Numbered from the stretch's first letter, positions 26,318 to 34,548 are shown. The stretch is DNA of 64,000 nt from Haloarcula amylolytica JCM 13557 (GCF_000336615.1 NZ_AOLW01000035.1:140100-204099), one strand, 5' to 3'. Notes: a model not told the origin generated them from the sequence alone. Numbers and translations: made by a program.

Positions 26318-27931
26318 TTCGCATGGATCGGCGAGCGGGATCCTGACACAGACCGAATCGAGCCACAGGCCTGGGCCGGCGTCGAGGACGAGTCCCTCGA
26401 TACTATTGTTGTCACTGCGGACGACTCCCCCACCGGACGAGGTCCCGCGGGCACGGCCGTTCGAGAACGACGTATTGCGACGTCACAGAATATTCAAGAT
26501 GATCCGGCGTTCGAGGTCTGGCGAGAGGAGGCACTCGACCGCGGCTATCGAAGCACCGCTGCGGTTCCGCTGGAATACAATAGCACTCTGTACGGTCTCC
26601 TGTGCGTCTATTCGTCCCGTTCGTTTGCCTTTAGTGAGGACGAACAGGCGTTACTCGACGAACTCGGGGATAGCATCTCGCACGCCATGCACTCGCTGAA
26701 GATTCGAGACGAACTGCGTGCAGAGCGGACCTTTATCGACCAGGCACTCGATTCACTTACCGACATATTCTACGTGCTCGATTCTGCGGGCAAAATCCAG
26801 CGCTGTAATGAACAATTCGCAACGGTGTCCGGACACACTGACGAGCAAATCACGAATCTCGACGCGAGCAGTCTTTTTCCGGAAGACGAACGGGACGCAG
26901 TCGCCGAGGCAATCGAGGAGGCGCTCACAACGGGGCACTCAACCATCGAAGCGGACTTCCTTACTGGATCGGGGAAGCGTATTCCCCACGAGTTCACCGG
27001 TGACCGCTTGACTGATCAGGACGGTAACCTGATAGGGCTTGTCGGTACCGGTCGAAATATATCCGAACGGAAAAAGCGTGAACGGGAACTGCAGGATCAA
27101 AAAGAACAGCTAGAGCAGTTTGCCGCTACTGTCAGCCACGACCTGCGGAACCCGCTAAACGTCATCCGAGGTCGGCTGGATCTCGTTCAGGAAACGCATT
27201 CGAGCGATCACCTTGCTGTGATCGAGACAGCGACTGAACGGATGGAACGCATTGTAGAGGACCTCCTCTGGCTAGCGCGGGAGCAACGGGAAATCGGGTC
27301 ACTGGAACCTGTTGCCATCGAAGCCGCCGCAGAGGCGGCGTGGCAGCTTGTATCTGATCCGGCAGATGAGGCCGAACTGCACTGCGATTGCGAGGCCGAT
27401 ACCCAGCCACTGATAAAAGCGGATACCGACCAATTCCAGCACCTGCTGGAAAATCTGTTCAGGAATACGATCAATCACGCTGGCCTGGATGTCACTGTCG
27501 TTGTCGGCGGTATCTTCGATGACACCAACGGATTCTACATCGAAGACGACGGCCCCGGAATCCCCGTCGAGGACCGCGAAAAGGTGTTTGAGGCTGGCTA
27601 CTCGACTTCCGAATCGGGGACTGGTCTGGGCCTCAACATCGTCAGACGAGTCGCTGACGCACATGGCTGGGATATTCGCGTAACCGAGAGCTCGATGGGT
27701 GGGACACGATTTGAGATTACTGGCCTCGAAATCATCGAATGACTCACTGTTTCGAATCGGCACCGGGCTCCTTGCAGTCTGGACGACTCCCATCGACTAT
27801 GTCTCTTGCCTCGGTAAAGCTGGATCTGGTTTATTACTTCACGCCCAATGATGCTGAGACGATTTGCCTTCGGGTTATTTGGAATCTGGAAAACCACAGG
27901 AATTAGCACAGATGCAAGTATCCAATCGCAT

Positions 27932-28132
27932 ATGTCCTCCAGTCCCTCCCGACAAAGCTGGATACACCCCGAGTACGTCGCGACCGTAGTCGGTGTCCTC
28001 GCTACCGCCGCATTAGTGTTCTATAGCGCAATCGCTCAATCCGGTCCGACAGTCGAGGAAATCATATTCGTAGTGCTTACGATCACAGTGCCGACTACTG
28101 CTGCATACGAACTCGCTCGTCGATGGCAGTGA
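27932..28132 (+). CDS. Small membrane protein, unknown
   Basis: A 66-residue protein with two predicted membrane helices: roughly residues 17-37 (ATVVGVLATAALVFYSAIAQ) and 42-60 (EEIIFVVLTITVPTTAAYEL). It ends in the basic ARRWQ. I chose the ATG at 27932; a longer frame adds 28 residues of unlikely composition. I do not recognise a family. It is the last protein gene before the 1.3-kb noncoding region. Confidence 0.6.
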   Translation: MSSSPSRQSWIHPEYVATVVGVLATAALVFYSAIAQSGPTVEEIIFVVLTITVPTTAAYELARRWQ

Positions 28133-28141
28133 GTGTCCCTG

Positions 28142-28221
28142 ATACTGTCGATTGTAACTATTTCAAGATATTCGCCACCCCGAGGTGGCGAAATGCTTCA
28201 CAGACTTACAGCCGACAGTAT
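28142..28221. ncRNA. Nested hairpin structure, possible RNA element
   Basis: Two stems nest: outer arms atactgtcg (28142-28150) and cgacagtat (28213-28221), 9 pairs, and inside them ttcgccacc-ccga-ggtggcgaa (28171-28192), 9 pairs with a 4-base loop. Perfect nested stems of this length are unlikely by chance. It begins 10 bases after the stop of the small membrane gene, so it could be the 3' end of that mRNA, a separate RNA, or a DNA hairpin of a decayed element. Strand is unknown. Confidence 0.4.
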
Positions 28222-28324
28222 GAATGCCAGCCCGACTAGCAGTGGGTTACCTGTCGGGTCCGATCTGTACTTGACCCCACGACACATGGGCAGTGGGTAG
28301 TTTCCGTCGTGTGATCTCCGTTAA

Positions 28325-28411
28325 CACGGCCAGTGCCGTGGTCCTCCGCAACGCCACAGCCAGCAACCGCCGGTCGCTATCGGTGATTGTAACGGCTCCT
28401 CCCTGGCTGTG
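28325..28411. ncRNA. Second hairpin pair, possible RNA element
   Basis: The hairpin cacggc-cagt-gccgtg lies at 28325-28340. A second inverted pair, cacagccag (28355-28363) and ctggctgtg (28403-28411), follows. No TATA box is evident on the plus strand. It lies directly upstream of the first of the three tandem structured units and may be a diverged relative, although the conserved gggttctgg block is missing. Confidence 0.35.
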
Positions 28412-28498
28412 TGTGGGGTATCGTCCACCTCTCGATGCCGCGATTGCGGAAGCTCAGTCATCGCAGAGCTAATGAAATGGGATAAAACGTCACAACGA

Positions 28499-28508
28499 TT
28501 TTTTATAC
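28499..28508 (+). promoter_or_regulatory. TATA-like box of structured unit 1
   Basis: The sequence ttttttatac lies about 27 bases before the conserved gggttctgg block at 28529, the expected TATA-to-start distance for an archaeal promoter. Units 2 and 3 have equivalents at 28771-28779 and 29011-29019. Confidence 0.5.
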
Positions 28509-28528
28509 CAAGTACATGCCATTCGATA

Positions 28529-28669
28529 GGGTTCTGGTCCCCGCATCCGCTCCCCCATTGAATCCGATCACGTTCGTCAAACGGTCCGGGTCTAGAACCC
28601 GTCGTCGTGGTTGACGACTCCAAATGGTGCCGTTGCACGCCACTCCCCCCGGCTGCCCACCATTCCTTT
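28529..28669 (+). ncRNA. Tandem structured RNA candidate, unit 1
   Basis: About 140 bases. Stem A pairs gggttct (28529-28535) with agaaccc (28594-28600). Stem B follows at once: gtcgtc (28601-28606) with gacgac (28613-28618). Stem C pairs aatggtg, starting at 28623, with caccatt near 28658-28664, followed by cctttg. The order A, B, C and the linker tccaaatggt are shared with unit 2. It has no start codon with a sensible reading frame. It is probably a small noncoding RNA, function unknown. Confidence 0.6.
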
Positions 28670-28770
28670 GCTGCTGGAACGCAGATGTGTCTCGCGCGTG
28701 GTTGAATAGTTAGTGAGAAATGAGTGGCTTGCGATAAAACCAACAGACTGCGTGGGGATTTCACAAACGC

Positions 28771-28779
28771 TTTATATAC
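28771..28779 (+). promoter_or_regulatory. TATA box of structured unit 2
   Basis: A strong archaeal TATA sequence, tttatatac, lies 28 bases before the gggttctgg block of unit 2. No protein gene starts downstream at a matching distance. Confidence 0.6.
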
Positions 28780-28798
28780 ACTCGTATCGGTGCTAGGT

Positions 28799-28935
28799 GG
28801 GTTCTGGGCCCTGTCCAATCGCGTTGGATTCGCCCACACGATTGCTTCGGGCTGGAATCCGTTGTCGAAACCGACGACTTCCAATGGTACGTTGCACCCC
28901 ATTTCTCCCACCCCCATAGCAACGTACCATTCTTT
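28799..28935 (+). ncRNA. Tandem structured RNA candidate, unit 2
   Basis: The best-structured copy. Stem A pairs gggttctgggccc (28799-28811) with gggctggaatcc (28849-28860), where differences from unit 1 are mostly G-U compatible. Inside it is the hairpin tccaa-tcgcg-ttgga. Stem B is gttgtcg-aaac-cgacgac (28861-28878), 7 pairs. Stem C is a perfect 13-pair stem, aatggtacgttgc (28883-28895) with gcaacgtaccatt (28919-28931), followed by ctttcg. Sequence change with kept pairing between units 1 and 2 supports selection on RNA structure. Confidence 0.65.
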
Positions 28936-29010
28936 CGTGTGATTGACTGAGTTGTGCGTCCCGTGGACGACTGTATTGCGTGGAATTCCCACTCTGTTAG
29001 GAGTTACCAC

Positions 29011-29019
29011 AAAAATATG
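29011..29019 (+). promoter_or_regulatory. TATA-like box of structured unit 3
   Basis: The sequence aaaaatatg lies about 31 bases before the gggttctgg block at 29044. It is weaker and slightly further away than in units 1 and 2. Confidence 0.35.
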
Positions 29020-29043
29020 CTGAACGGCGCATTACACCGACAC

Positions 29044-29181
29044 GGGTTCTGGTCCCCGTTTTGGGCCCTTCCTCCTTTGAGCCACTTCCCCCAACCCATA
29101 CCTCGGGTCCAGAACCCACCGTGCCTCTGACTGCAGTGGGTGGCACACAAGGTGCCCATTGCCACCCGCCGTCAGCTTTCC
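29044..29181 (+). ncRNA. Tandem structured RNA candidate, unit 3
   Basis: The most diverged copy. Stem A pairs gggttctgg (29044-29052) with ccagaaccc (29109-29117), 9 pairs, extended by ccc/ggg after one mismatch. Downstream, ctgac and gggtggca pair with tgccaccc and gtcag (ending near 29175) to form a long stem, with an alternative gtgcc/ggcac stem. The unit ends with a pyrimidine run, ctttcc. Stem A sequence is kept best, while the rest has changed but still folds. Confidence 0.55.
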
Positions 29182-29424
29182 CGCAGGAGCCCAAAACCCG
29201 TTTGGCCGTACTTGCGTACGAAAGCGTGAAACTGCTATCTCTGTCGTGGCCGCTACCGATGGTAGGTAACTGCTCGCAGAAGCGTGTGCCGCGTCAGTCA
29301 GCGCACTGTTTCAGCACCGCTGAGCAGGTGGTGACAGCCTCAACAGGAACGTCCCGCTCGTCAGTTGCGTACCCACGATTACTGTTTTTGAGCAGCGACA
29401 GCAACGGTGCAACACGTTACTCCG

Positions 29425-30687
29425 TCACTGTGAGTCGGTACCTCCGCTCGATTCGGCGAGGATGTCGGCGAGTTCATCGCGGTCGAACAGCTGTTCGCCC
29501 TCGGGAATGGCCGGGAGCTCGCCGGCGGTGATCTCGCCCGGCCACTCCCCGAACTCGTCGGGATAGAGCTGTTTTCCAAGCATCTCCGTCTGGAAGAGAT
29601 TGATGATCGGGCCCTGATAGGCTGACCCGCCGACGTACAGTTCGTCCTCCTGGACGGCGGTGAGTTCCTGCCCTAGCGAACTGTCGCGCATCCCCTCGAC
29701 CGTCTTTCTCAGCGCATCCTCGCCGTTCCAGTCGCGGTAATTGATGCCGAAGTGGAACACCAGCACGTCGGGATCGATGTCGAGGAGCGCCTCGTAGTCG
29801 ACCTGAATCCCGGACTGACCACCGTACTCGCCCTCGAACGCGTCGACAACGCCGAGATCTCTGTACTGTTTTTTCCCGTATGCCTTGTCGATCTCAGTTC
29901 TGGGGTTGTAGGCACGGAAGAACCCCTCGTTGCCGGGGTTTATCTGTGCGTTGAGCAATCCGACGGTCGGACGGTCGGACACCGGCGGAACGCGCGACCG
30001 CATCTCCTGTAGGGCCTGCTCGTAGAGAGTGTTGATAGCAGCGGCTGTCTCGGACTTTCCGAGCAGTGCCCCGTACCTGCTGACGAATTCGGGGATATCG
30101 TAGTAGGGATAGGACTCACCACCGGGCCAGGTGGGCCAGTCGTCGCCGCGCTTGCGGCGGCTGGCGTTCCCAAAGAACGGCCCAATCGAATCGTTGATTT
30201 CGGAGATATCGCCCTCGTCAGCACCGTAGTACGAAATGAACCGGTTCGGGTCAGTAGCGAACAGGTCCGGGTCGAGTTCGTAGAGCACCTCCGTTCGGAG
30301 CGACCAGTCGTCTGTCCGGACCAACTCCAGTGAGTCGGGATCAGGTACGTCTACGCCGGGAAGCTGGTCGTAAAACCCGGTAAACCAGAACTGGTTCCCT
30401 TCGGCGGCGATGAGTTTGTCGGCCTCCCCCAGTGCAGTCAGGATGTCCTCCTCGAATCCCCACCCGCCGACGATAGTTTCCGGGCTCGACTCGAGTCTGA
30501 GTTCGCCGACCGGTGCCATCGTCCCTGAAAAAGACCGGTCGGGTCCTGCCTTGGTTTCCCCCGACTCGGTGGCCTCACTCGAAACCCCAGAACAACCCGC
30601 GAGCGAGCCAGCGGTCAGCAGCGTGGCCCCGTACTTTACGCACTCTCTCCGCGTCGGCCACGTTTCGTCCGGATCTGTCTTCGCCAT
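29425..30687 (-). CDS. Tat-exported lipoprotein, Fe3+-siderophore/cobalamin-type binding protein
   Basis: A 420-residue ABC-transporter substrate-binding protein of the FecB/BtuF (cluster A) type. The N-terminus has a twin-arginine motif (TRRECVKYG) and a lipobox (LAGC), so it is exported folded through Tat and tethered to the membrane. ETIVGGWGFEEDILTALG and the long-helix and C-terminal lobe (DIDPDVLVFHFG, LTAVQEDELYVGG) fit the fold. Two DtxR-type boxes sit directly upstream, which points to iron control and to an iron-chelate ligand. No permease or ATPase gene is adjacent, so it must share an uptake system located elsewhere. Confidence 0.88.
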   Translation of the reverse strand: MAKTDPDETWPTRRECVKYGATLLTAGSLAGCSGVSSEATESGETKAGPDRSFSGTMAPVGELRLESSPETIVGGWGFEEDILTALGEADKLIAAEGNQFWFTGFYDQLPGVDVPDPDSLELVRTDDWSLRTEVLYELDPDLFATDPNRFISYYGADEGDISEINDSIGPFFGNASRRKRGDDWPTWPGGESYPYYDIPEFVSRYGALLGKSETAAAINTLYEQALQEMRSRVPPVSDRPTVGLLNAQINPGNEGFFRAYNPRTEIDKAYGKKQYRDLGVVDAFEGEYGGQSGIQVDYEALLDIDPDVLVFHFGINYRDWNGEDALRKTVEGMRDSSLGQELTAVQEDELYVGGSAYQGPIINLFQTEMLGKQLYPDEFGEWPGEITAGELPAIPEGEQLFDRDELADILAESSGGTDSQ

Positions 30688-30690
30688 GGA

Positions 30691-30708
30691 TTTTAGCCCA
30701 GCCTAAAG
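30691..30708 (-). promoter_or_regulatory. DtxR/IdeR-type metal-regulator box, proximal
   Basis: The imperfect palindrome ttttagcccagcctaaag lies 4 bases before the binding-protein start. It is nearly identical to the second box at 30727-30744, at 36 bases centre to centre. Haloarchaeal DtxR-family regulators repress iron-uptake genes through similar sites when iron is plentiful. Confidence 0.65.
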
Positions 30709-30726
30709 TAACAAATAGCCTTCGAT

Positions 30727-30744
30727 TTTTAGCCCGGCCTAAAA
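30727..30744 (-). promoter_or_regulatory. DtxR/IdeR-type metal-regulator box, distal
   Basis: The palindrome ttttagcccggcctaaaa has perfect 6-base outer arms. Together with the proximal box it overlaps the probable promoter of the minus-strand binding-protein gene. Confidence 0.65.
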
Positions 30745-30847
30745 ACCACAGCAACCGAGCCACGCGGAACGAGTCATGGCCGCGCACCCGGTGGGGCATC
30801 TCTAATCCGAGTTGCTTTTGTGCTAGGAGGGGCTCGATTAGCGGGGT

Positions 30848-31957
30848 ATGAACGACTTACGCACTGGATTGAGTTACGGCGACGTTCTTCTCGTCCCGAA
30901 GCGGTCACCGGTCGACAGTCGGAGCGACATCGACCTCTCGACACCCCTTACTCCGACCGTTGAACTGAACACACCGCTCGTCTCCGCCGCGATGGACACC
31001 GTCACGGAGACAGACCTGGCAATCGAACTCGCGCGTTCGGGCGGGTTCGGGGTCCTGCACCGGTTCCTTACGCCCGAAGAACAGGCCGAGCAGGTAAAGC
31101 AGGTGAAAGCAGCGGACGAACAGGTCGGTGCGGCCGTCGGCATCAACGAAGATTACGTCGCACGGAGCGCTTCCGTGATTGGGGCCGGTGTCGATGCGCT
31201 CGTCGTCGACGTGGCCCACGGTCACCTCGACCGGACGCTCGATGCCGTCGAAACCCTCGCCGACGAATTCCCCGACACCGACATCATCGCCGGCAACGTC
31301 GCGACGCCCGCGGGCGTCGAAGACCTCGCCGCCGCCGGGGCCGACTGTGTCAAAGTCGGCATCGGGCCCGGATCACACTGCACCACCCGGAAAGTGGCGG
31401 GTGCCGGCGTCCCCCAGCTAACCGCCGTCGATGACTGTGCCACAGCCGCCGAGGACCTCGACGTCACTATCTGCGCGGACGGCGGGATTCGCACGTCCGG
31501 TGACGCGGTGAAGGCTTTGATGGCCGGGGCAGATACCGTGATGCTCGGGAGCCTCTTTGCCGGCACGGAGGAGGCCCCTGGTGCGGTCGTCGAAGTCGAT
31601 GGCACGCGGTACAAGCGATCACGAGGGATGGCGACCACCGCCGCGGCCGAGGACCGTGATGACAAACAGAACAACGTCAGCGCCGACGAAGGAGTCGAAG
31701 CGCTGACACCGTACAAAGGCTCTGTCGGTGCCGTGGCCGAGGAGTTCTGTGCCGGCATCCGTTCCGGGCTCTCCTACTGTGGCGGGCACACCATCGCTGC
31801 GGCCCGCGACAAGGCGGAGTTCATCCGTGTCGCCCAGAGCGCGAAAGAACGCGAGGGGTTCCACACAGACCACGACTGGGAAGGGGTCAACGTGGAGAGT
31901 GAAGCGACGCAGGTCCGCGACGCCGGCACCGAAGCAACTGTCGACAGCGACGACTGA
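30848..31957 (+). CDS. guaB: IMP dehydrogenase / GMP reductase family enzyme without CBS domains
   Basis: A 369-residue TIM-barrel enzyme of the IMPDH/GMPR family. The catalytic loop reads [20 protein letters not shown], with the active cysteine; the phosphate-binding site is [12 protein letters not shown] and the flap region includes [13 protein letters not shown] and [12 protein letters not shown]. It lacks the two CBS domains found inside most IMP dehydrogenases (about 490 residues). The VPQ after the loop and YKGSV favour IMP dehydrogenase; the short length resembles GMP reductase. It would act in guanine nucleotide synthesis or salvage. An extended acidic tail is present. It is not in an evident operon. 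Confidence 0.85.
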   Translation: MNDLRTGLSYGDVLLVPKRSPVDSRSDIDLSTPLTPTVELNTPLVSAAMDTVTETDLAIELARSGGFGVLHRFLTPEEQAEQVKQVKAADEQVGAAVGINEDYVARSASVIGAGVDALVVDVAHGHLDRTLDAVETLADEFPDTDIIAGNVATPAGVEDLAAAGADCVKVGIGPGSHCTTRKVAGAGVPQLTAVDDCATAAEDLDVTICADGGIRTSGDAVKALMAGADTVMLGSLFAGTEEAPGAVVEVDGTRYKRSRGMATTAAAEDRDDKQNNVSADEGVEALTPYKGSVGAVAEEFCAGIRSGLSYCGGHTIAAARDKAEFIRVAQSAKEREGFHTDHDWEGVNVESEATQVRDAGTEATVDSDD

Positions 31958-32018
31958 ACTGATAGCAACGACTGGACAGGCTAGCTGCCTATCGAGGGCA
32001 TCAAAAAGAGACGGTAAA

Positions 32019-32393
32019 TCACTCCGTATCGCGTTCGAGTGTCGCCCGTCGCTGTTCGTATTCCTCGTCAGTCAGCTCTCCGCGGGCGTAGGCGAGCTTG
32101 AGTTCTTCGAACGCTTGGTCCGTGTCATTCTCACTGCCGACTACGGCCCTGTAAACGAGGTAACCACCGCCGATAATGGCGGCTAGGAACAGGAGTCGCA
32201 TCACGATTCCGACGACGAACATCCAGCCCGGCATCGTTCCGCCGCCCCACATTCCACTGCCCCACATACCGCCCATCATCGGCCCGAACCCCATCATCCC
32301 GAAGCCCATGAAGACCATCGGAACGATGACAAAGGCACCAATGATGAGGAGCAGGATCGTGACCAGCCGTGTGTCGTCCGTAGTTTCAGGCAT
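32019..32393 (-). CDS. Met-rich SHOCT-domain membrane protein
   Basis: A 124-residue protein with two membrane helices (about residues 10-30 and 57-80). Between them is a loop extremely rich in Met, Gly and Trp (MMGFGPMMGGMWGSGMW, about residues 31-55). The C-terminal SHOCT domain (FEELKLAYARGELTDEEYEQRRATLE, about 92-118) is a short oligomerisation motif. Met-rich stretches often bind Cu(I) or Ag(I). It stands divergent from the YHS permease at 32573 with 179 bases between, so the pair may handle one metal. Function inferred. Confidence 0.8.
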   Translation of the reverse strand: MPETTDDTRLVTILLLIIGAFVIVPMVFMGFGMMGFGPMMGGMWGSGMWGGGTMPGWMFVVGIVMRLLFLAAIIGGGYLVYRAVVGSENDTDQAFEELKLAYARGELTDEEYEQRRATLERDTE

Positions 32394-32572
32394 ATATGTT
32401 CACTCCGTGGGTTCGCCTCTACTGTTACGTACGTGGTCATAGTTCAATGCGGTTGCGCCTTAGATTCATATGAATTCGCACCCCTATATTTTTTGTTTCC
32501 ACAGCTGAAGCCGGCTATAGGAACGATATCTTAAGGGAAACTGCAAAAGACGACCCCTACGATAGTACCGTT

Positions 32573-33958
32573 ATGCAGGCCACGATGATCGACGGGGTGG
32601 TTGAAGCCCTCCGTATCGGTGTCGGATTCCTCTGGACAGCCGCGTGGGCGATCATCATGGGCCTCACGATTACGAGTCTCGTTCAGGTCTACGTCTCGAA
32701 AGAGCGAATGGCAGACGTGCTGGGCGACGGTGATCTGGCCGGCCTCACCAAAGCGACCGCGTTCGGGGCAGCGAGCAGTGGGTGCAGTTTCGGGGCCGTC
32801 GCCATCGGGAAGGGGTTGTTCAAGAAAGGTGCTCACGCGGTGAACTTCCTGGCGTTCATGTTCGCGTCGACGAACCTCATCGTCGAACTCGGGTTGATGA
32901 TACTGATTCTGCTGGGCTGGGAGTTCCTCGTCGCCGAACTGCTCGGCGGCCTCATCCTCATCGCTGTCATGGCCGTCATCGTCCACTTCACACTCCCCGA
33001 GACCCTGTTCGACGAAGTGCGTACGACGCTCAACGAGCGTGACCGAGCGTCGGGCGCAACTGAGGACCCCACATGCGGGATGGAGGGCACAGACGAGTAC
33101 ACACTCACGACCGACGGCGGGGAGACGCTGCAGTTCTGCTCGGAGGGCTGTATGGAGACCTACCTGCAGACCACGTCCAGTCGCGGCGGGTGGCGCGAGG
33201 AGTTACTGTCCTGGGGCGGCTGGTACAAGATCGGGAACCAGTACCGCAAGGAGTGGTCGATGATCTGGAAGGACGTCATCGCGGGCTTTCTCGTCTCCGG
33301 GTTCGTCATCGTCTTCGTCCCGCAGTGGGTGTGGAACACGCTGTTCGTCCAGGGTGATGGCCTGCTCGTAACCGCCGAGAACGCGATCATGGGCGTCGCC
33401 ATCGCCGTCGTCAGCTTCGTCGGCAGTATGGGTAACGTCCCCTTCGCCGTCGCACTCTGGGGCGGCGGCATCAGCTTCGCCGGCGTCATCGCGTTCGTCT
33501 ACGCCGACCTCATCACGATCCCCGTGTTGAACGTCTACCGGAAGTACTACGGCTGGAAAGTCATGCTGTACATCCTCGGTGTCTTCTTCGTGACGATGGC
33601 GTTCACCGGCTTCCTCATGGAACTGCTGTTCGACGCCTTCGGCATCGTCCCGGATCTGGCCGGCGGGGAGACGGCGACCGAACAGACGTACTTCGAACTC
33701 AACTACACGTTTTACCTCAACCTCGTCGCGTTCGCGCTCTCCGGGTTTCTCCTGTACGTGTACCGCCGCGGCCTCGGTTCGCCCGGGCAGTACCGCGACC
33801 CGGTGTGTGGGATGCGGACCGACGAGGCGAAATCGAGCGCGTCCCACGAGGGGACGACGTATTATTTCTGCTCACAGACCTGCAGAGACGCCTTCGATTC
33901 GAACCCGGGCGCGTACGCCACCGGACACCCGATGGTGATGGAGGGACACGACCACTGA
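32573..33958 (+). CDS. DUF318/ArsP-type permease with two YHS domains
   Basis: A 461-residue membrane protein. The first half has membrane segments and the permease signature ASSGCSFGAVAIGKGLFKKGA. A YHS-like module follows in the loop (DPTCGMEGTDEY to FCSEGCMETYL, about residues 164-204). The second half has further membrane segments with GSMGNVPFAVALWGGG, and the C-terminus ends in a full YHS domain (DPVCGMRTDEAKSSA to FCSQTCRDAFDSNPGAY, about 412-452). YHS domains bind soft metals and occur in Cu/Ag ATPases and mercury proteins. The permease family includes ArsP, which exports organoarsenicals. A metal or metalloid exporter is the best guess. Confidence 0.85.
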   Translation: MQATMIDGVVEALRIGVGFLWTAAWAIIMGLTITSLVQVYVSKERMADVLGDGDLAGLTKATAFGAASSGCSFGAVAIGKGLFKKGAHAVNFLAFMFASTNLIVELGLMILILLGWEFLVAELLGGLILIAVMAVIVHFTLPETLFDEVRTTLNERDRASGATEDPTCGMEGTDEYTLTTDGGETLQFCSEGCMETYLQTTSSRGGWREELLSWGGWYKIGNQYRKEWSMIWKDVIAGFLVSGFVIVFVPQWVWNTLFVQGDGLLVTAENAIMGVAIAVVSFVGSMGNVPFAVALWGGGISFAGVIAFVYADLITIPVLNVYRKYYGWKVMLYILGVFFVTMAFTGFLMELLFDAFGIVPDLAGGETATEQTYFELNYTFYLNLVAFALSGFLLYVYRRGLGSPGQYRDPVCGMRTDEAKSSASHEGTTYYFCSQTCRDAFDSNPGAYATGHPMVMEGHDH

Positions 33959-34117
33959 CGGCTGTTTCGTCACAGCCGCCAACACCTGCTTCGGCGACGG
34001 CCAGTGTGTACACAGCAGTACCTTTAGACAGAAGTTGCGAGGCCTGGCTGTGTGGCGGATTTGAATTGCTGTCTTTAGGACCGCGACTACCCAGATTTAA
34101 CCGTATTGTTGACCGTG

Positions 34118-34396
34118 TTACTCGTCGCCCCCGTCAGCTGCGGGGAGGTCGTCGTCTGTCTCCCCAGCACTCTGCAACAGGAGATCCGTACCGGCTGCGG
34201 CGACCATACCAACGCCAACCGCGCGCAACTGCCGGCGATACGCTGGCTTCACCTGCAACTCGGACGCATTGTCGAAGTTCTTCCCGATCATGGCTTTGAT
34301 GAATTTGACACTTATCTGCGGGAAGAGCGCAGTCACGACGCCGTGGAAAAGTACGACTGCTGCACTGAGTTTGCGACTGTTTCGACTATCCAACAT
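34118..34396 (-). CDS. Small hypothetical membrane-associated protein
   Basis: A 92-residue protein with one or two moderately hydrophobic segments (KLSAAVVLFHGVVTALFP near residues 9-26 and AVGVGMVAAAGTDLLLQ near 59-75) and an acidic tail. I do not recognise a family, but composition and a clean start support it as a gene. It lies downstream of the molybdoenzyme gene in the same direction, 152 bases away. Confidence 0.65.
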   Translation of the reverse strand: MLDSRNSRKLSAAVVLFHGVVTALFPQISVKFIKAMIGKNFDNASELQVKPAYRRQLRAVGVGMVAAAGTDLLLQSAGETDDDLPAADGGDE

Positions 34397-34548
34397 ACGA
34401 TTACCTACCCATCCGACAAGAATGACTATTGCGACTAATCCACCGCATTGAGAAACGTAGAAACTGTTTTATTGGTGAGTAGAGCGCGTCGACAACGCTT
34501 CACATGCCGTTCGAATTGGCCACCTGTACGACCGGTCTCCCACTGGTT

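Larger units (their letters stand above)
25562..27742 (+). pseudogene. Receiver-GAF-PAS-histidine kinase gene split by a MITE
   Basis: Two open segments belong to one gene. 25562-26083 encodes a full receiver domain, with the acidic pair in HVDDEPN, phosphorylated Asp in ISDYRMPGKDG and Lys in DYLRKG, plus the start of a GAF domain ending EPYR. 26318-27742 continues in frame with FAWIGERDPD, the rest of the GAF, a PAS domain, HisKA (VSHDLRNPLNVIRGR) and an ATPase domain (FRNTINHAG, DDGPGIPVEDR, GTGLGLNIV). Between them lies a 224-base inserted element flanked by a 10-base duplication. Removing the element and one duplicate restores one frame of 648 residues. The first part stops 42 codon positions into the insert, and the kinase half might still be made from 26687. 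Confidence 0.88.
28133..29424. other. 1.3-kb noncoding region rich in RNA-like structure
   Basis: No credible protein gene exists on either strand. The region holds hairpins at 28142-28221 and 28325-28411 and three tandem copies of a structured unit at 28529-28669, 28799-28935 and 29044-29181, each listed separately. The rest, 29182-29424, has no clear structure and includes the 3' flank of the binding-protein gene. Confidence 0.7.

Noticed and set aside
28321-29010. A 229-codon minus-strand open frame across the noncoding region
   Set aside because: It runs through two of the tandem structured units, so its internal similarity comes from the repeats. Composition is rich in Trp, Cys, Pro and Gly and unlike neighbouring acidic proteins, and no family is recognisable.
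28499-29181. CRISPR array
   Set aside because: The repeated units are about 250 bases apart and diverged, with structured interiors; there are no short identical repeats with unique spacers and no cas genes.
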